A stretch of 64,000 nucleotides of DNA from Prolixibacter denitrificans (GTDB lineage Bacteria > Bacteroidota > Bacteroidia > Bacteroidales > Prolixibacteraceae). Shown in pieces: positions 7,262 to 16,405 of the stretch. The notes beneath the pieces are model-generated. The model was not told the DNA's origin. It made no database searches and was given only the letters and a program-made list of their open reading frames with translations. Within the stretch, counting starts at the first letter, position 1, and every line of letters starts with the position of its first letter. The stretch lies in NCBI RefSeq assembly GCF_003014495.1, contig NZ_PYGC01000010.1:89048-153047 (forward strand), in the 5' to 3' direction. The translations under genes and the position numbers were made by a program.

Positions 7262-8473
7262 TTAAAGTCCCAGCTTTTCCCTAATTGCTTTCGGAATAGC
7301 ATTTTTATTTACCATGATACAAGTGGTCTTGTAACGAACGTAAGGTTTCGAAGCATAGAAGTATCCGTCCCATGCGTTATAGTCACCCCACGAATTTTTC
7401 ACTTTGTAGTACATGGTACCGTTCTGGTCTTTAGCCAAACCGATAATATGCATTCCGTGATCGTCGGTTGTTTGCCAATCGTCGAATGCTTCCTGCCGCA
7501 TTTCCTGGGTAATGTGCTTCTCTTTTCCGGGTTTGTCCAGTTTGTAGAGTTGCTCGTTTTTCTCTTTTGCAGTCAGTTTCTCCCACTTTGAAAGCTCCGT
7601 GTTTGTCATATCCTTCACGTCCGCATCCGGAACAACTGCCACTCCTTTTTTCGAAGTAGAAAATCCTTTTTCGCTCACATCAGCAGCCCAGGCAACGGTA
7701 TAACCGCTATTCAACGAATTGTCGATAATTTTCATCATCTCGTCCAGCGGAACATTGTACACTTCGTCCCACTCCCAGTTATCAGGCACTTCGAGCTTGA
7801 ACTTAGAGTAGAAAGGATGATGTGTAAACGATGTAATCTCGACATAATCATCAGGATTCAAACCGCAATATTCGTTGGCAAAAGTCTTCGGAGTATATTC
7901 TTTCCCTTTGTATTCAAATTTTGTCGGCAAGTCACCAAGATACGCATCCAGCGTTCCGGTTACTGATTCTTCCCACGCAGTAGAAAGCTTCTTGTTTTTG
8001 TTTTCAATCACTGCGTCAACAATGCCTTTCAAAACGTCGTCCATCTCGCCATGAACGTGCTTCTTCTCTCCGTAGTTAAGACCGGTGTACACATCTTCCG
8101 GAACAATACCGTAGTTTTTCAGCACGTAGGTCACATCGTGAAATGCACCACCGGGACCAAAATTCAGGTTTCCGTGCAAACGTACAGTCTTAATTGCCTT
8201 GTCGATATAGCAATGGTAAACCACGAACATTTCCGAAAGATTAACCTTCGGCTTGCCCATACGCAACATTTCCGACTCGAGAAAAGAGAGTCCACTAAAT
8301 GCCCAGCAGGTTCCCGAACGATATTGGTCTTTAACCGAAGTATGGGGTAACTCTTTGACGGTCGTAAAATGATAGCCTTCTTCTTTGCTACTCTTCTCCT
8401 TGTCCTGTGCCGAGACATTCCATGTAAATGCTAATAATCCAGCCAGGAGCATAAAAAACTTAAATCGATTCAT
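7262..8473 (-). CDS. Exported C1-family cysteine peptidase (aminopeptidase C / bleomycin hydrolase-like)
   Basis: A 403-residue papain-like peptidase. Residues 1-22 are a signal peptide ending VSA-Q. The catalytic cysteine is C56 in YRSGTCWAFSG, preceded by the oxyanion glutamine Q50. The catalytic histidine is in DDHGMHIIG and the asparagine in VKNSWGDYN. Length and spacing fit the PepC/BLMH group common in Bacteroidota, here secreted. It would cleave peptides or trim N-termini in the periplasm or outside. It stands alone and convergent to the W-M-x4-Y-W genes, and no enhancer-like site or sigma54 element was found in the 150 bp upstream, so a shared role with the neighbouring peptides is only positional. 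Confidence 0.93.
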   Translation of the reverse strand: MNRFKFFMLLAGLLAFTWNVSAQDKEKSSKEEGYHFTTVKELPHTSVKDQYRSGTCWAFSGLSFLESEMLRMGKPKVNLSEMFVVYHCYIDKAIKTVRLHGNLNFGPGGAFHDVTYVLKNYGIVPEDVYTGLNYGEKKHVHGEMDDVLKGIVDAVIENKNKKLSTAWEESVTGTLDAYLGDLPTKFEYKGKEYTPKTFANEYCGLNPDDYVEITSFTHHPFYSKFKLEVPDNWEWDEVYNVPLDEMMKIIDNSLNSGYTVAWAADVSEKGFSTSKKGVAVVPDADVKDMTNTELSKWEKLTAKEKNEQLYKLDKPGKEKHITQEMRQEAFDDWQTTDDHGMHIIGLAKDQNGTMYYKVKNSWGDYNAWDGYFYASKPYVRYKTTCIMVNKNAIPKAIREKLGL

Positions 8474-8625
8474 TAGAGATATTTGATTTATATGTTAACT
8501 ACAATTAACTCATAGCCAACGAAAATATGAAAATAATTAACGGCAACAAACGACTAAGATCACAATTGGTTAACGGGAAATTAACGAAAAAGGTATTCTC
8601 GTGTTTCAAATACACTTATTACCTG

Positions 8626-9321
8626 TCACTTACTATTCTTCCGCAAAAGCACTTTGTAAAAATCAGTCACCATTAAAAGCAGCAAAAACAAATAGATAAA
8701 ATCTTCCAGCGGAATCGTCATAAAACGAATGCCGATATTATCGGACGGGTTGTACCGAACCACCGGAAGGCTGGTGAGGATTCCGTTCACAATCGAGAAT
8801 GGAATTAAGGCAATCAGGTAGGCAATCAGAAAGTGGGCCAGCCAATTGATACGACGTCTGAAAATGAGAATCATAACGAGATAAGAAGCAGTCAGAAGTG
8901 ACACAATAAAGGTGTAGTACCGGCTTCTGAAATAAAGAGAGAAAGCTAACAAGAGGCCAGCTAAAACAACCAAAATTGCTCTATTTAAACGCTTTGACCG
9001 AAATTCCGCTCCCGGGAAATAAAAAACAATTACATCAAAAATAAACAGACAGCTGAACGGGATAATCAGGAAAAAAAGCCACTCTTCCACCGGAAGGTGC
9101 CAAATCTGCCATCCAACAATGTACTTTTCATTGAACCCCCAGATAGCGGCCTGGGTAAAAATGATATCCCACAAGATGAATAAGACCGCTGCCCGCAAGA
9201 TGGCAGGAAACAGAAATTTCCAACGCTTATGGTAATGCACCTTCTTGTCGAAACTAAGCAATAACGGCCCGAGAAGGCTCAGGAATAAAAGAATAAAATA
9301 TGTATACTTTCCGGTAGCCAT
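8626..9321 (-). CDS. crtYcd: Lycopene cyclase, CrtYcd type
   Basis: A 231-residue polytopic membrane protein of the heterodimer-type lycopene cyclase family with both halves fused. Each half carries the family's acidic motif: PVEEWLFFLIIPF in the first and PLEDFIYLFLLLL in the second. The first half also has FNEKYIVG. It forms beta-ionone rings on lycopene-type substrates. It is the last gene of the crtI-crtB-crtYcd operon, starting 4 bp after the crtB stop. Because a 1',2'-hydratase and a CrtD-like desaturase are encoded divergently, the natural product is probably monocyclic (inference). Confidence 0.9.
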   Translation of the reverse strand: MATGKYTYFILLFLSLLGPLLLSFDKKVHYHKRWKFLFPAILRAAVLFILWDIIFTQAAIWGFNEKYIVGWQIWHLPVEEWLFFLIIPFSCLFIFDVIVFYFPGAEFRSKRLNRAILVVLAGLLLAFSLYFRSRYYTFIVSLLTASYLVMILIFRRRINWLAHFLIAYLIALIPFSIVNGILTSLPVVRYNPSDNIGIRFMTIPLEDFIYLFLLLLMVTDFYKVLLRKNSK

Positions 9322-9325
9322 TTAA

Positions 9326-10162
9326 TTAAATAATCAAACCAAAAGCATGACGGGCATACGCCGTAAAAAGCAATGTCATTTTTCGAAATCCCGGAACACG
9401 TAGCCGCGCTTTCAGGATATGATTTGGTTTGGTATGTTTAATTTTTTCGAATAATTTACGATAATACAAATAGGCAAGATAAACTCCAAGACGAACGTCG
9501 CGGTGTAGCCTGATGATTCCCTGAAAAGCCTCTTTAAAATCAGCTTCAATATCCTCCTCTATTTTTCGCTTGGCTTCCTCATCGAAACATGAAAAGTTGA
9601 TATCTTGAAAATAAAGGCGTCCTTTCCCCTGGTAATCATCTTTGATGTCGCGCAAGAAATTCACTTTCTGAAAAACCTCTCCCAACTTTCTCGCCGGGTG
9701 AACTAATTCCTGGTAAGTCTTGTCATCATCGGGGTAGAAAACCCTGAGACACATCAATCCAACCACTTCGGCTGAGCCATAAATATAGGTCTTGAGCCGC
9801 TTTTCATCGTACACATCAAAATCCAGGTCCATCTCCATGCTGTCGAGGAAAGCGTCGATGAGCTGATGAGCAATATGATATTTGTTTACCACATACTGGA
9901 AACTGTTCAGCACCGGGTTCATACTGATGCCCCGCTCAATTGCCTCGTAGGTTTGCTTCCGGAACTCCTGCAAAAGCTCCCGCTGCTGATACTCGAAGAA
10001 GGTATCGACAATCTCATCCGCAAAACGGACATAACCATAAATGGAGTAAATCGCATCACGGTAACGGGGTTTCAACATCAAAATCCCCAGCGAGAACGAT
10101 GTGCTGTAGTTACGGGTGGTAACACGACTACAGTCAATGCTGGTTTTCAGATACAAGTCCAT
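9326..10162 (-). CDS. crtB: Phytoene synthase
   Basis: A 278-residue trans-isoprenyl diphosphate synthase (squalene/phytoene synthase family). It joins two geranylgeranyl diphosphates to phytoene. The two aspartate-rich substrate/Mg motifs are YVRFADEIVD and FLRDIKDDYQGKGRLYF. The gene overlaps the 3' end of crtI by 29 bp, which implies coupled translation. No geranylgeranyl diphosphate synthase gene lies in the window. Confidence 0.96.
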   Translation of the reverse strand: MDLYLKTSIDCSRVTTRNYSTSFSLGILMLKPRYRDAIYSIYGYVRFADEIVDTFFEYQQRELLQEFRKQTYEAIERGISMNPVLNSFQYVVNKYHIAHQLIDAFLDSMEMDLDFDVYDEKRLKTYIYGSAEVVGLMCLRVFYPDDDKTYQELVHPARKLGEVFQKVNFLRDIKDDYQGKGRLYFQDINFSCFDEEAKRKIEEDIEADFKEAFQGIIRLHRDVRLGVYLAYLYYRKLFEKIKHTKPNHILKARLRVPGFRKMTLLFTAYARHAFGLII

Positions 10163-11630
10163 AAGCCTGGTTTATTCGTTCAGTAACTAACCGGGAGCTG
10201 ATAACCGTCATTGGCAAACCCGTACCGGGCGTGGTCGAAGCTCCAACATAAAATACATTGCGGAAATATTCATCGAAATTTCGGGGACGTAATCCCCCAA
10301 CCTGCATCAGGTTATGTCCCAATCCCAATCCGCTTCCGCGGAATAACCGGAACTTCGACTCCCATTCGACAGGTGAGAAAACCGTTCGCGAGACAATGCG
10401 CTCCCTCAAATTCGTTCCGGTCCGTTCGGAAAAGTCATCGATAATCCGATCGGCAATTTCTTCGGCATCGTCCCAGGAGGGCTTATATCTCCTATCGGGA
10501 ACAGGACAAAGGATAAAAACACTTTCGTGCCCTTCCGGAGCATAATCCGGATTATGCATCGAAGGAATATTGACGTAATAATACGGCTGATCGAGGCTCA
10601 CTTTGTTTTCAAAAATTCCCCCTGCATATTCCTCAAAGTTCTTTCTCAGAAAATAGTTATGGTGATACATGTCATCCAGCTTCCCTTTGATTCCGAGGTA
10701 AATCGTCAACGGGGCCATGGTCCAGTTCATCTTATCCAGCTTGGCTTCAGAATAAGCCGGTCGTTTCAAAACTGCTCCACGGAACCAGGCTGCGTCAGCG
10801 TTTATCACATAGGCATCGGCATTCCAAACCTTTCCTTCACCGTCTACCAAACCGGTTATCTTTTTACCATCCGCCTGGTAGTCGACAATCTCGGTATCGA
10901 AGGCGAACTGAACGCCTCTCTTCTTCAGTTCATCCATCAGCGTAGTGACAATTTTGTACATGCCACCTTCCACGTTGTAATAGCCGTCGTGTTCCATTTC
11001 GGTATATGACAGCAGAGTGAAAACCGCCGGTGTATTAAACGGCGTATTTCCCAGGAAGAAGCCAACCAACGAAAAAATCACTTTTACTTCGAACGAGGTA
11101 AAATGACGTTCCAGCTCTTTCCACATCGTTCGAAACAATTTCGGCGCATGCTTCAGCGGAACCCGCGTTAATTGCAACGCGTACTGTAAAATCGAATCAA
11201 AATTTCGTCGAATGATCACCTGTTCGGTATCGTGAAACAAGCGGCCCGTTTCATCCAAAAAACGGCGCATCTTCAATTCAAAATCAGGTTCTACATCCCG
11301 GAATTCATTAGCCAGCAGGCTCAGATTCTTGTAAATTAAGCGTGGTTTATTTTCGTCAGCAAAATGAACAGCATATAATGGATCTAACTCTACAAAACGG
11401 AAGGGCATCTCCAACCCGCAATAATCCATGAGTTCGCGAAATTCGTAACTCATGCTAAAAAAGGTCGGCCCCAGGTCCCAGGAAAAACCATCCTTCTGTA
11501 AAAGATTTAACCGGCCTCCGGCCTGGTTATTCTTCTCTACCACCATCACCCGATACCCGTCAGACGACAAACGGAGTGCGGTAGACAAGCCTCCAAGACC
11601 GGCACCAACAACTATAACTGATTTTTCCAT
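10134..11630 (-). CDS. crtI: Phytoene desaturase, CrtI family
   Basis: A 498-residue FAD-dependent carotenoid desaturase. The N-terminal dinucleotide-binding motif is VVGAGLGGLSTALRLSSDGY with downstream AGGRLNLL. The C-terminal FAD motif is YVGASTTPGTGLPMTVISSRL. It should introduce the double bonds that convert phytoene to lycopene. It is the first gene of the crtI-crtB-crtYcd operon, divergent from a second CrtI-family gene across a 255-bp spacer containing an inverted repeat at 11707-11738. Confidence 0.95.
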   Translation of the reverse strand: MEKSVIVVGAGLGGLSTALRLSSDGYRVMVVEKNNQAGGRLNLLQKDGFSWDLGPTFFSMSYEFRELMDYCGLEMPFRFVELDPLYAVHFADENKPRLIYKNLSLLANEFRDVEPDFELKMRRFLDETGRLFHDTEQVIIRRNFDSILQYALQLTRVPLKHAPKLFRTMWKELERHFTSFEVKVIFSLVGFFLGNTPFNTPAVFTLLSYTEMEHDGYYNVEGGMYKIVTTLMDELKKRGVQFAFDTEIVDYQADGKKITGLVDGEGKVWNADAYVINADAAWFRGAVLKRPAYSEAKLDKMNWTMAPLTIYLGIKGKLDDMYHHNYFLRKNFEEYAGGIFENKVSLDQPYYYVNIPSMHNPDYAPEGHESVFILCPVPDRRYKPSWDDAEEIADRIIDDFSERTGTNLRERIVSRTVFSPVEWESKFRLFRGSGLGLGHNLMQVGGLRPRNFDEYFRNVFYVGASTTPGTGLPMTVISSRLVTERINQAYGLVSENQH

Positions 11631-11706
11631 TCGTCAATAGATTAGAAAGATTCTTGCTTTATAAATCATTAAATTGAGTCCTTAAAAACAGTAAGAAATC
11701 AAAATA

Positions 11707-11738
11707 TTGTTTAATTTTTTATTCGTAAAGTTAAACAA
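11707..11738. promoter_or_regulatory. Inverted repeat between divergent carotenoid operons
   Basis: TTGTTTAA (11707-11714) is perfectly inverted as TTAAACAA (11731-11738), and a further TTGTTTT follows at 11741. The position, about 77 bp upstream of crtI and 150 bp upstream of crtD, suggests an operator that could co-regulate both operons. MerR-type light-responsive regulators are frequent at carotenoid loci, but none is encoded in the window. Confidence 0.4.
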
Positions 11739-11885
11739 AATTGTTTTCCTTTGGTTCAAAGGGCAATGGTTATTTTCATTAAAATGTTAGAAATTCTATT
11801 TAGTCAGGCTGCAAGTATGTCAAGGACAACAGCTTAAATTATGTATAATTTACACAAATAAAAAGATAATCACCACATAATTCGC

Positions 11886-13346
11886 ATGAAAAAGGTAGTC
11901 GTCATCGGAGCAGGAATAGGAGGATTGGCATCAGCAATTCGTTTGGCAGCGAAAAATCACCAAGTCACTGTTATTGAGCAGGAATCACAACCCGGCGGAA
12001 AGATGTCCGAAATCCGGGCCGGAGATTTTCGTTTCGACACGGGGCCGTCGTTGTTAACCTTACCTCACCTGGTAGAAGAGCTATTTGAGCTGCTGGGCGA
12101 AAAAGCCGAAGACTATCTTTCCATTCAAAGACTGGAAGAATCGTGCCGCTATTTTTATCCGGAAGGAAAAAGGATTCGTGCCTGGACATCGCCGGAAAGA
12201 TTCAGCGATGAACTTGAGTCGAAATTAGGAGAACCCAAAGAGAATACACTGCGCTACCTGAAAAAGGCAAAACGATTGTACCACTTTACAGCGGACCTGT
12301 TTATTTTCTCATCTCTTCATCGATTAAAAACATTCCGTAACCGGAAAACGTTCGGCACGTTGATGCGTCCCGGCTTGCTAGATCCGTTTCGGTCACTGCA
12401 TCAGGCTAACAGACGAGCTTTTCAGACCAGGGAAGCACAGCAGATATTCGACCGGTATGCCACTTACAACGGCTCCGATCCATTCCGGGCTCCCGCAACC
12501 CTGAAGATCATCTCCCATTTGGAACACAATACAGGCGCATTTTTCCCCTCGGGAGGGATGTACAAAATTGCCAGCGAATTGCATCAACTCGCTATGCGCC
12601 ACGGAATAACTTTTCAGTTCAACACACGGGTCGAATCACTTACAACCGCAAATGGAAAAGTAACCGGAGTGGAAGCCGGCAACCAGCACATCCCGGCCGA
12701 TATAGTCATCAGCGATATCGACATTCATCACTTCAAGCGACAGTTTCTAAACCAGCAAGTTCAGAGAAAAGAACGGCCGGAATTGTCTTCCTCGGCGTTA
12801 ATTTTCTTCTGGGGAATGGACACCCAAAGCGACGAAACGGGTCTGCACAACATTTTCTTCAGTTCCAACTACATGGAAGAGTTTAGAATGTTGTTTTCGC
12901 AAGCCGCTATCAGCGACGACCCGACCATTTATCTCTACATCAGCAGTAAGATGGAAACCGCAGATGCCCCCTCTGGCAAGGAGAACTGGTTTGTCATGGT
13001 AAATGCCCCGGCTGACAGCGGTCAAAACTGGGACAATTTAATTGAGCGGACGCGTCGGCATATCATCTCCAAACTGGAAGCACAACTCAACATGGAAATC
13101 GAAAAACATATTTTAGTCGAAAAACGTTTAACTCCAAGAGATATCGAGCGCCGTACCAGCTCTGAAGCCGGGGCCCTGTACGGCTCAAGCTCCAATAACA
13201 TTTTCTCCGCTTTTATGCGGCATCCTAATTTCAGTAAACAACTGAAAGGCCTGTATTTTACCGGAGGGAGTGTGCATCCGGGAGGTGGAATTCCTCTTTG
13301 CCTGGCTTCGGCAAAAATTGTATCCGACATGATACCCAAAGAATAA
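11886..13346 (+). CDS. crtD: CrtI-family carotenoid desaturase, probably CrtD (hydroxycarotenoid 3,4-desaturase)
   Basis: A 486-residue FAD enzyme paralogous to the product of the divergent crtI. The dinucleotide fold is VVVIGAGIGGLASAIRLAAK with PGGKMSEI. The C-terminal FAD motif is LYFTGGSVHPGGGIPLCLAS. The HPGGGIP form is usual for CrtD, and the operon context with a CruF hydratase supports 3,4-desaturation of the hydroxylated end group. It opens a tightly packed six-gene operon (spacings of 2-5 bp, last pair overlapping). A different desaturation specificity cannot be excluded from sequence alone. Confidence 0.85.
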   Translation: MKKVVVIGAGIGGLASAIRLAAKNHQVTVIEQESQPGGKMSEIRAGDFRFDTGPSLLTLPHLVEELFELLGEKAEDYLSIQRLEESCRYFYPEGKRIRAWTSPERFSDELESKLGEPKENTLRYLKKAKRLYHFTADLFIFSSLHRLKTFRNRKTFGTLMRPGLLDPFRSLHQANRRAFQTREAQQIFDRYATYNGSDPFRAPATLKIISHLEHNTGAFFPSGGMYKIASELHQLAMRHGITFQFNTRVESLTTANGKVTGVEAGNQHIPADIVISDIDIHHFKRQFLNQQVQRKERPELSSSALIFFWGMDTQSDETGLHNIFFSSNYMEEFRMLFSQAAISDDPTIYLYISSKMETADAPSGKENWFVMVNAPADSGQNWDNLIERTRRHIISKLEAQLNMEIEKHILVEKRLTPRDIERRTSSEAGALYGSSSNNIFSAFMRHPNFSKQLKGLYFTGGSVHPGGGIPLCLASAKIVSDMIPKE

Positions 13347-13351
13347 CGACC

Positions 13352-14005
13352 ATGAAAAACCTTCGAAAATCATTACAAAACGTTTCACAAGTTACTCTAC
13401 GAAGAGTGTTGATGTTGTTTTACGCCGTTGGCCTTATCGGGCTGGTTTTCCCTGATTCAAGGCCATTTTTCCAGGCCATCACCCCCATTTTTCTGGTTGC
13501 AACCGTTGTTTTGCTTTATCTCTTCGAGGAAAATCCGACTCCGGGATTGTATATTGCATCGTTCCTGGTTTTTGCCATCGGTTTCTTCGTTGAAGTTATG
13601 GGCGTAAAAACAGGACATGTTTTTGGAGTATATGAATACGGCACGACACTCGGCCCGAAACTCTTTGAAACGCCTATTATTATTGGTGTTTTATGGCTTA
13701 TTCAAATCTATTGTGTTTATACGATATTAGAACCGTTTTCATTTCCGCTATGGCTGAAAGCGCTTGTCGGAGCCGTGATTTTGGTCGTGTTCGATTTGAT
13801 ACTGGAACCGGCAGCCGTTAAAACCGGGATGTGGAACTGGAGTAATGGTGAAGTTCCGTTTCAGAACTACCTGGCATGGTTCATCACGTCAGTCGTGATG
13901 CTCGATCTGTTTCATCTGTTTCGCTTGAAAACAAAAAATCATATGGCCTTGCCACTAATGGCGATACAGCTCGTATTTTTTCTTTTCCTGGGAATTTTAT
14001 TGTAA
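13352..14005 (+). CDS. cruF: Carotenoid 1',2'-hydratase, CruF family
   Basis: A 217-residue integral membrane protein of the CruF (DUF422) family with about seven hydrophobic segments. Recognisable family features are FFVEVMGVKTGHVFGVYEYG, FDLILEPAAVKTGMWNW and FQNYLAWF. CruF adds water at the psi end of gamma-carotene-type substrates. The start at 13352 (MKNLRKSLQ) is chosen over an upstream in-frame ATG that lies inside crtD. The gene begins 5 bp after the crtD stop. Confidence 0.88.
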   Translation: MKNLRKSLQNVSQVTLRRVLMLFYAVGLIGLVFPDSRPFFQAITPIFLVATVVLLYLFEENPTPGLYIASFLVFAIGFFVEVMGVKTGHVFGVYEYGTTLGPKLFETPIIIGVLWLIQIYCVYTILEPFSFPLWLKALVGAVILVVFDLILEPAAVKTGMWNWSNGEVPFQNYLAWFITSVVMLDLFHLFRLKTKNHMALPLMAIQLVFFLFLGILL

Positions 14006-14007
14006 TC

Positions 14008-14682
14008 ATGGGAATTTTGCTGGCCATCATTATCATCCTTTTCTGGACTGCACACCTTCTCTATTCCCTGCTTTATGTCCAGACATCCATCGCCAACCCG
14101 TGGATGTGGTTTCATATGCTGGTTCAGGGCTACCTGTACACCGGCCTGTTTATCACAGCTCACGACGCCATGCACGGCACGGTTTCCGTTAACCGGAAAA
14201 TCAACAATTTCCTGGGCTGGCTCGCAGCTTTTCTGTTTGCCGGCATGTGGTTTCCACGACTACGGCGCAAGCACATGCTTCATCATCAATTTCCGGGTAC
14301 GGAAAAAGACCCCGATTTCAATGAGCGCCATCAGAACTTCTGGCTCTGGTGGTTTGGCTTCATGAAAAATTATGTCACCTGGTACCAGCTAATTATCATG
14401 GCAGTACTGTTCAATCTGTTGGCGATTATCTTCCCTCAACCGGCGATTTTCGCTTTCTGGGTCATCCCGGCTTTTCTGGGTACACTACAACTTTTCTATT
14501 ATGGAACTTATGTTCCTCACCGGAAACCACACACGCCAGACATGGATATTCACCGGACCCGAACACAGAAACGCAACCATGTGAAAGCGATGCTTACCTG
14601 CTATTTCTTCGGCTACCATCACGAGCATCATCTATTTCCGCGTATTCCCTGGTGGCGACTCTATCAAACAAAAGAGCAATAA
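14008..14682 (+). CDS. crtW: Beta-carotene ketolase, CrtW type
   Basis: A 224-residue membrane di-iron oxygenase of the fatty-acid-desaturase-like superfamily. The three histidine clusters are HDAMHG, HMLHHQFPG and HHEHHLFP, the pattern of CrtW ketolases and beta-carotene hydroxylase relatives. It would place a keto group at C4 of the beta ring. The start at 14008 is 2 bp after the cruF stop. An in-frame extension upstream would run inside cruF. No CrtZ-type hydroxylase is seen beside it, which points to a deoxyflexixanthin-like product over flexixanthin (inference). Confidence 0.86.
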   Translation: MGILLAIIIILFWTAHLLYSLLYVQTSIANPWMWFHMLVQGYLYTGLFITAHDAMHGTVSVNRKINNFLGWLAAFLFAGMWFPRLRRKHMLHHQFPGTEKDPDFNERHQNFWLWWFGFMKNYVTWYQLIIMAVLFNLLAIIFPQPAIFAFWVIPAFLGTLQLFYYGTYVPHRKPHTPDMDIHRTRTQKRNHVKAMLTCYFFGYHHEHHLFPRIPWWRLYQTKEQ

Positions 14683-14684
14683 CC

Positions 14685-15302
14685 ATGATAAAAGCGAAAC
14701 ATCTCTTTTGGCAAACTAATTTCTTCAACGTTTATGTTCCGCTCATCCTCCGATGGGACTTTAGCAAAGTAACATTCGTCAACCAACCTCCGGTTTCAGA
14801 TGAACCGATTCTGTTAATCGGCAACCATTTTTCGTGGTGGGACGGATTCATCGCTTATCACCTCAACCGAAAGTTTTGGAACAAGTGCTTTCATGTGATG
14901 ATGCTGGAAAAAGAGCTTACACAGCGGATGTTTCTGAACAAAGCCGGCGCTTACTCCATCAACAAAGGCAACCGCAGCATCCTGGAAACCATGAATTACA
15001 CCGCCGAATTGCTGCAGGACTCCGGTAATATGGTGGTCATCTACCCACAGGGAAAAATCCAGTCAATATATAACCGCTCTTTTTCTTTCGAGAAAGGGAT
15101 TAGGTTCCTGACAGACCGGAGCAATCTTAATTTCCGGATTGTTTACTACGTGGCTATGGTCGATTATTTTTCCAACCGCCGCCCTGGACTGTATCTCTAC
15201 TTTCAGGATAAAGGACTTTCCGGAAGTTATTCCTACCCAGACATAGAGAACGACTTCAACCACTTTTACCGTGACTGCATTGCTCAGCAAACCAACCAAT
15301 AA
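14685..15302 (+). CDS. PlsC-like acyltransferase, probably carotenoid glycoside acylation
   Basis: A 205-residue lysophosphatidate acyltransferase-like protein. The catalytic block is NHFSWWDG (NH-x4-D type), and a later block YPQGKI takes the place of the usual FPEG motif. Its position directly between crtW and a glycosyltransferase, with 2-bp spacings, matches the role of CruD, which acylates carotenoid glucosides in green sulfur bacteria. The start at 14685 is preferred over an upstream frame that overlaps crtW. Confidence 0.78.
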   Translation: MIKAKHLFWQTNFFNVYVPLILRWDFSKVTFVNQPPVSDEPILLIGNHFSWWDGFIAYHLNRKFWNKCFHVMMLEKELTQRMFLNKAGAYSINKGNRSILETMNYTAELLQDSGNMVVIYPQGKIQSIYNRSFSFEKGIRFLTDRSNLNFRIVYYVAMVDYFSNRRPGLYLYFQDKGLSGSYSYPDIENDFNHFYRDCIAQQTNQ

Positions 15303-15304
15303 GG

Positions 15305-16405
15305 ATGTACACATTTGCCATCATATCGTTTGTATTCCTGTGTTTACGGCTTATCATTGCCTTGGTGAACTTCCTCACCCGCCCAACAAATTTCACGGTT
15401 TCCCTACCGGAAGAAAATCCGACGGTATCAATTCTGATTCCGGCCCGAAACGAAGAACATAACTTACCGGCTTTACTCAAATCCCTCAGCAAGTTGACTT
15501 ATCCGGATTACGAAGTCATCATATGCGACGACCATTCCACAGACAGCACCCCTGAGATATTGGACAAATTCACGCAACAAACAGGAAATTTTCGATGGTT
15601 CACCAGTGAAGAACTTCCCACTGGATGGCTGGGAAAGAATTTTGCCTGCCATCAGTTGGCCGGAAAGGCAACCGGAAATTACCTGCTCTTCCTCGACGCA
15701 GATGTCACTATTCAACGCGACTTTCTGTCTCCCATAATCAGCAGGGCTATTCAGGCAAAACTTTCGCTTCTCTCCATCTTTCCCCGGCAGGTTATGTATT
15801 CGAAGGGAGAAAAATCAACCGTTCCGTTAATGAACTGGATATTGATTAGTCTCCTGCCTTTGCCGTTGGTCAGGTATTCCAGAAAACCTTCTTTGGCGGC
15901 TGCCAATGGTCAGTTCATGCTATTCGAAGCAGGCAACTACCACGAAAATAGATGGCATCAGCAGGTGAAAGAGGAGAATGTAGAGGACATCCTGATTATG
16001 AAAAAAATGAAGAAAACAGGTTATCGAACAGAAGTGCTGGCAAACTTCGGTGACGTTTCCTGTCGAATGTACTCCACCTACCGGGAAGCTGTGGAGGGGT
16101 TCTCGAGGAACATTCATCAGTATTTCGGAGGCAGTTCAGCTGTTATGTTTCTATTCTGGGTACTAACCATTCCGGGAATTTTGTTGGCCCTGCTGATGCT
16201 TCCGGTAACAGGGATGTTAATATTAATCAGTGAAATTCTTCTTTTGAGAATAATCATCTCGTTGCACAGCGGCCAATCAGTTTGGACCAACCTCTACTAT
16301 CATCCGGCACAAATGGCTGCCTTAACAAACATCATCGCCCGGAACCTTCTGGGGAAACACAAAAAAACCGTAAAATGGAAAGATCGGGAAATACCTTTTG
16401 GCTAA
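15305..16405 (+). CDS. Family 2 glycosyltransferase, CruC-like
   Basis: A 366-residue membrane glycosyltransferase. An N-terminal hydrophobic segment precedes the GT-A domain (VSILIPARNEEHNLPALLKS, nucleotide-binding VIICDDHSTD, metal-binding FLDADV). C-terminal membrane segments follow (around FLFWVLTIPGILLALLMLPV). Located 2 bp after the acyltransferase in the carotenoid operon, it is likely to transfer a sugar to the 1'-hydroxyl created by CruF, like CruC. Confidence 0.82.
   Translation: MYTFAIISFVFLCLRLIIALVNFLTRPTNFTVSLPEENPTVSILIPARNEEHNLPALLKSLSKLTYPDYEVIICDDHSTDSTPEILDKFTQQTGNFRWFTSEELPTGWLGKNFACHQLAGKATGNYLLFLDADVTIQRDFLSPIISRAIQAKLSLLSIFPRQVMYSKGEKSTVPLMNWILISLLPLPLVRYSRKPSLAAANGQFMLFEAGNYHENRWHQQVKEENVEDILIMKKMKKTGYRTEVLANFGDVSCRMYSTYREAVEGFSRNIHQYFGGSSAVMFLFWVLTIPGILLALLMLPVTGMLILISEILLLRIIISLHSGQSVWTNLYYHPAQMAALTNIIARNLLGKHKKTVKWKDREIPFG

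Noticed and set aside
7262..8473. C1 peptidase as a member of the sigma54 regulon
   Set aside because: No -24/-12 element or TGTNCG-type pair in its upstream region. Only proximity links it to the W-M-x4-Y-W genes.
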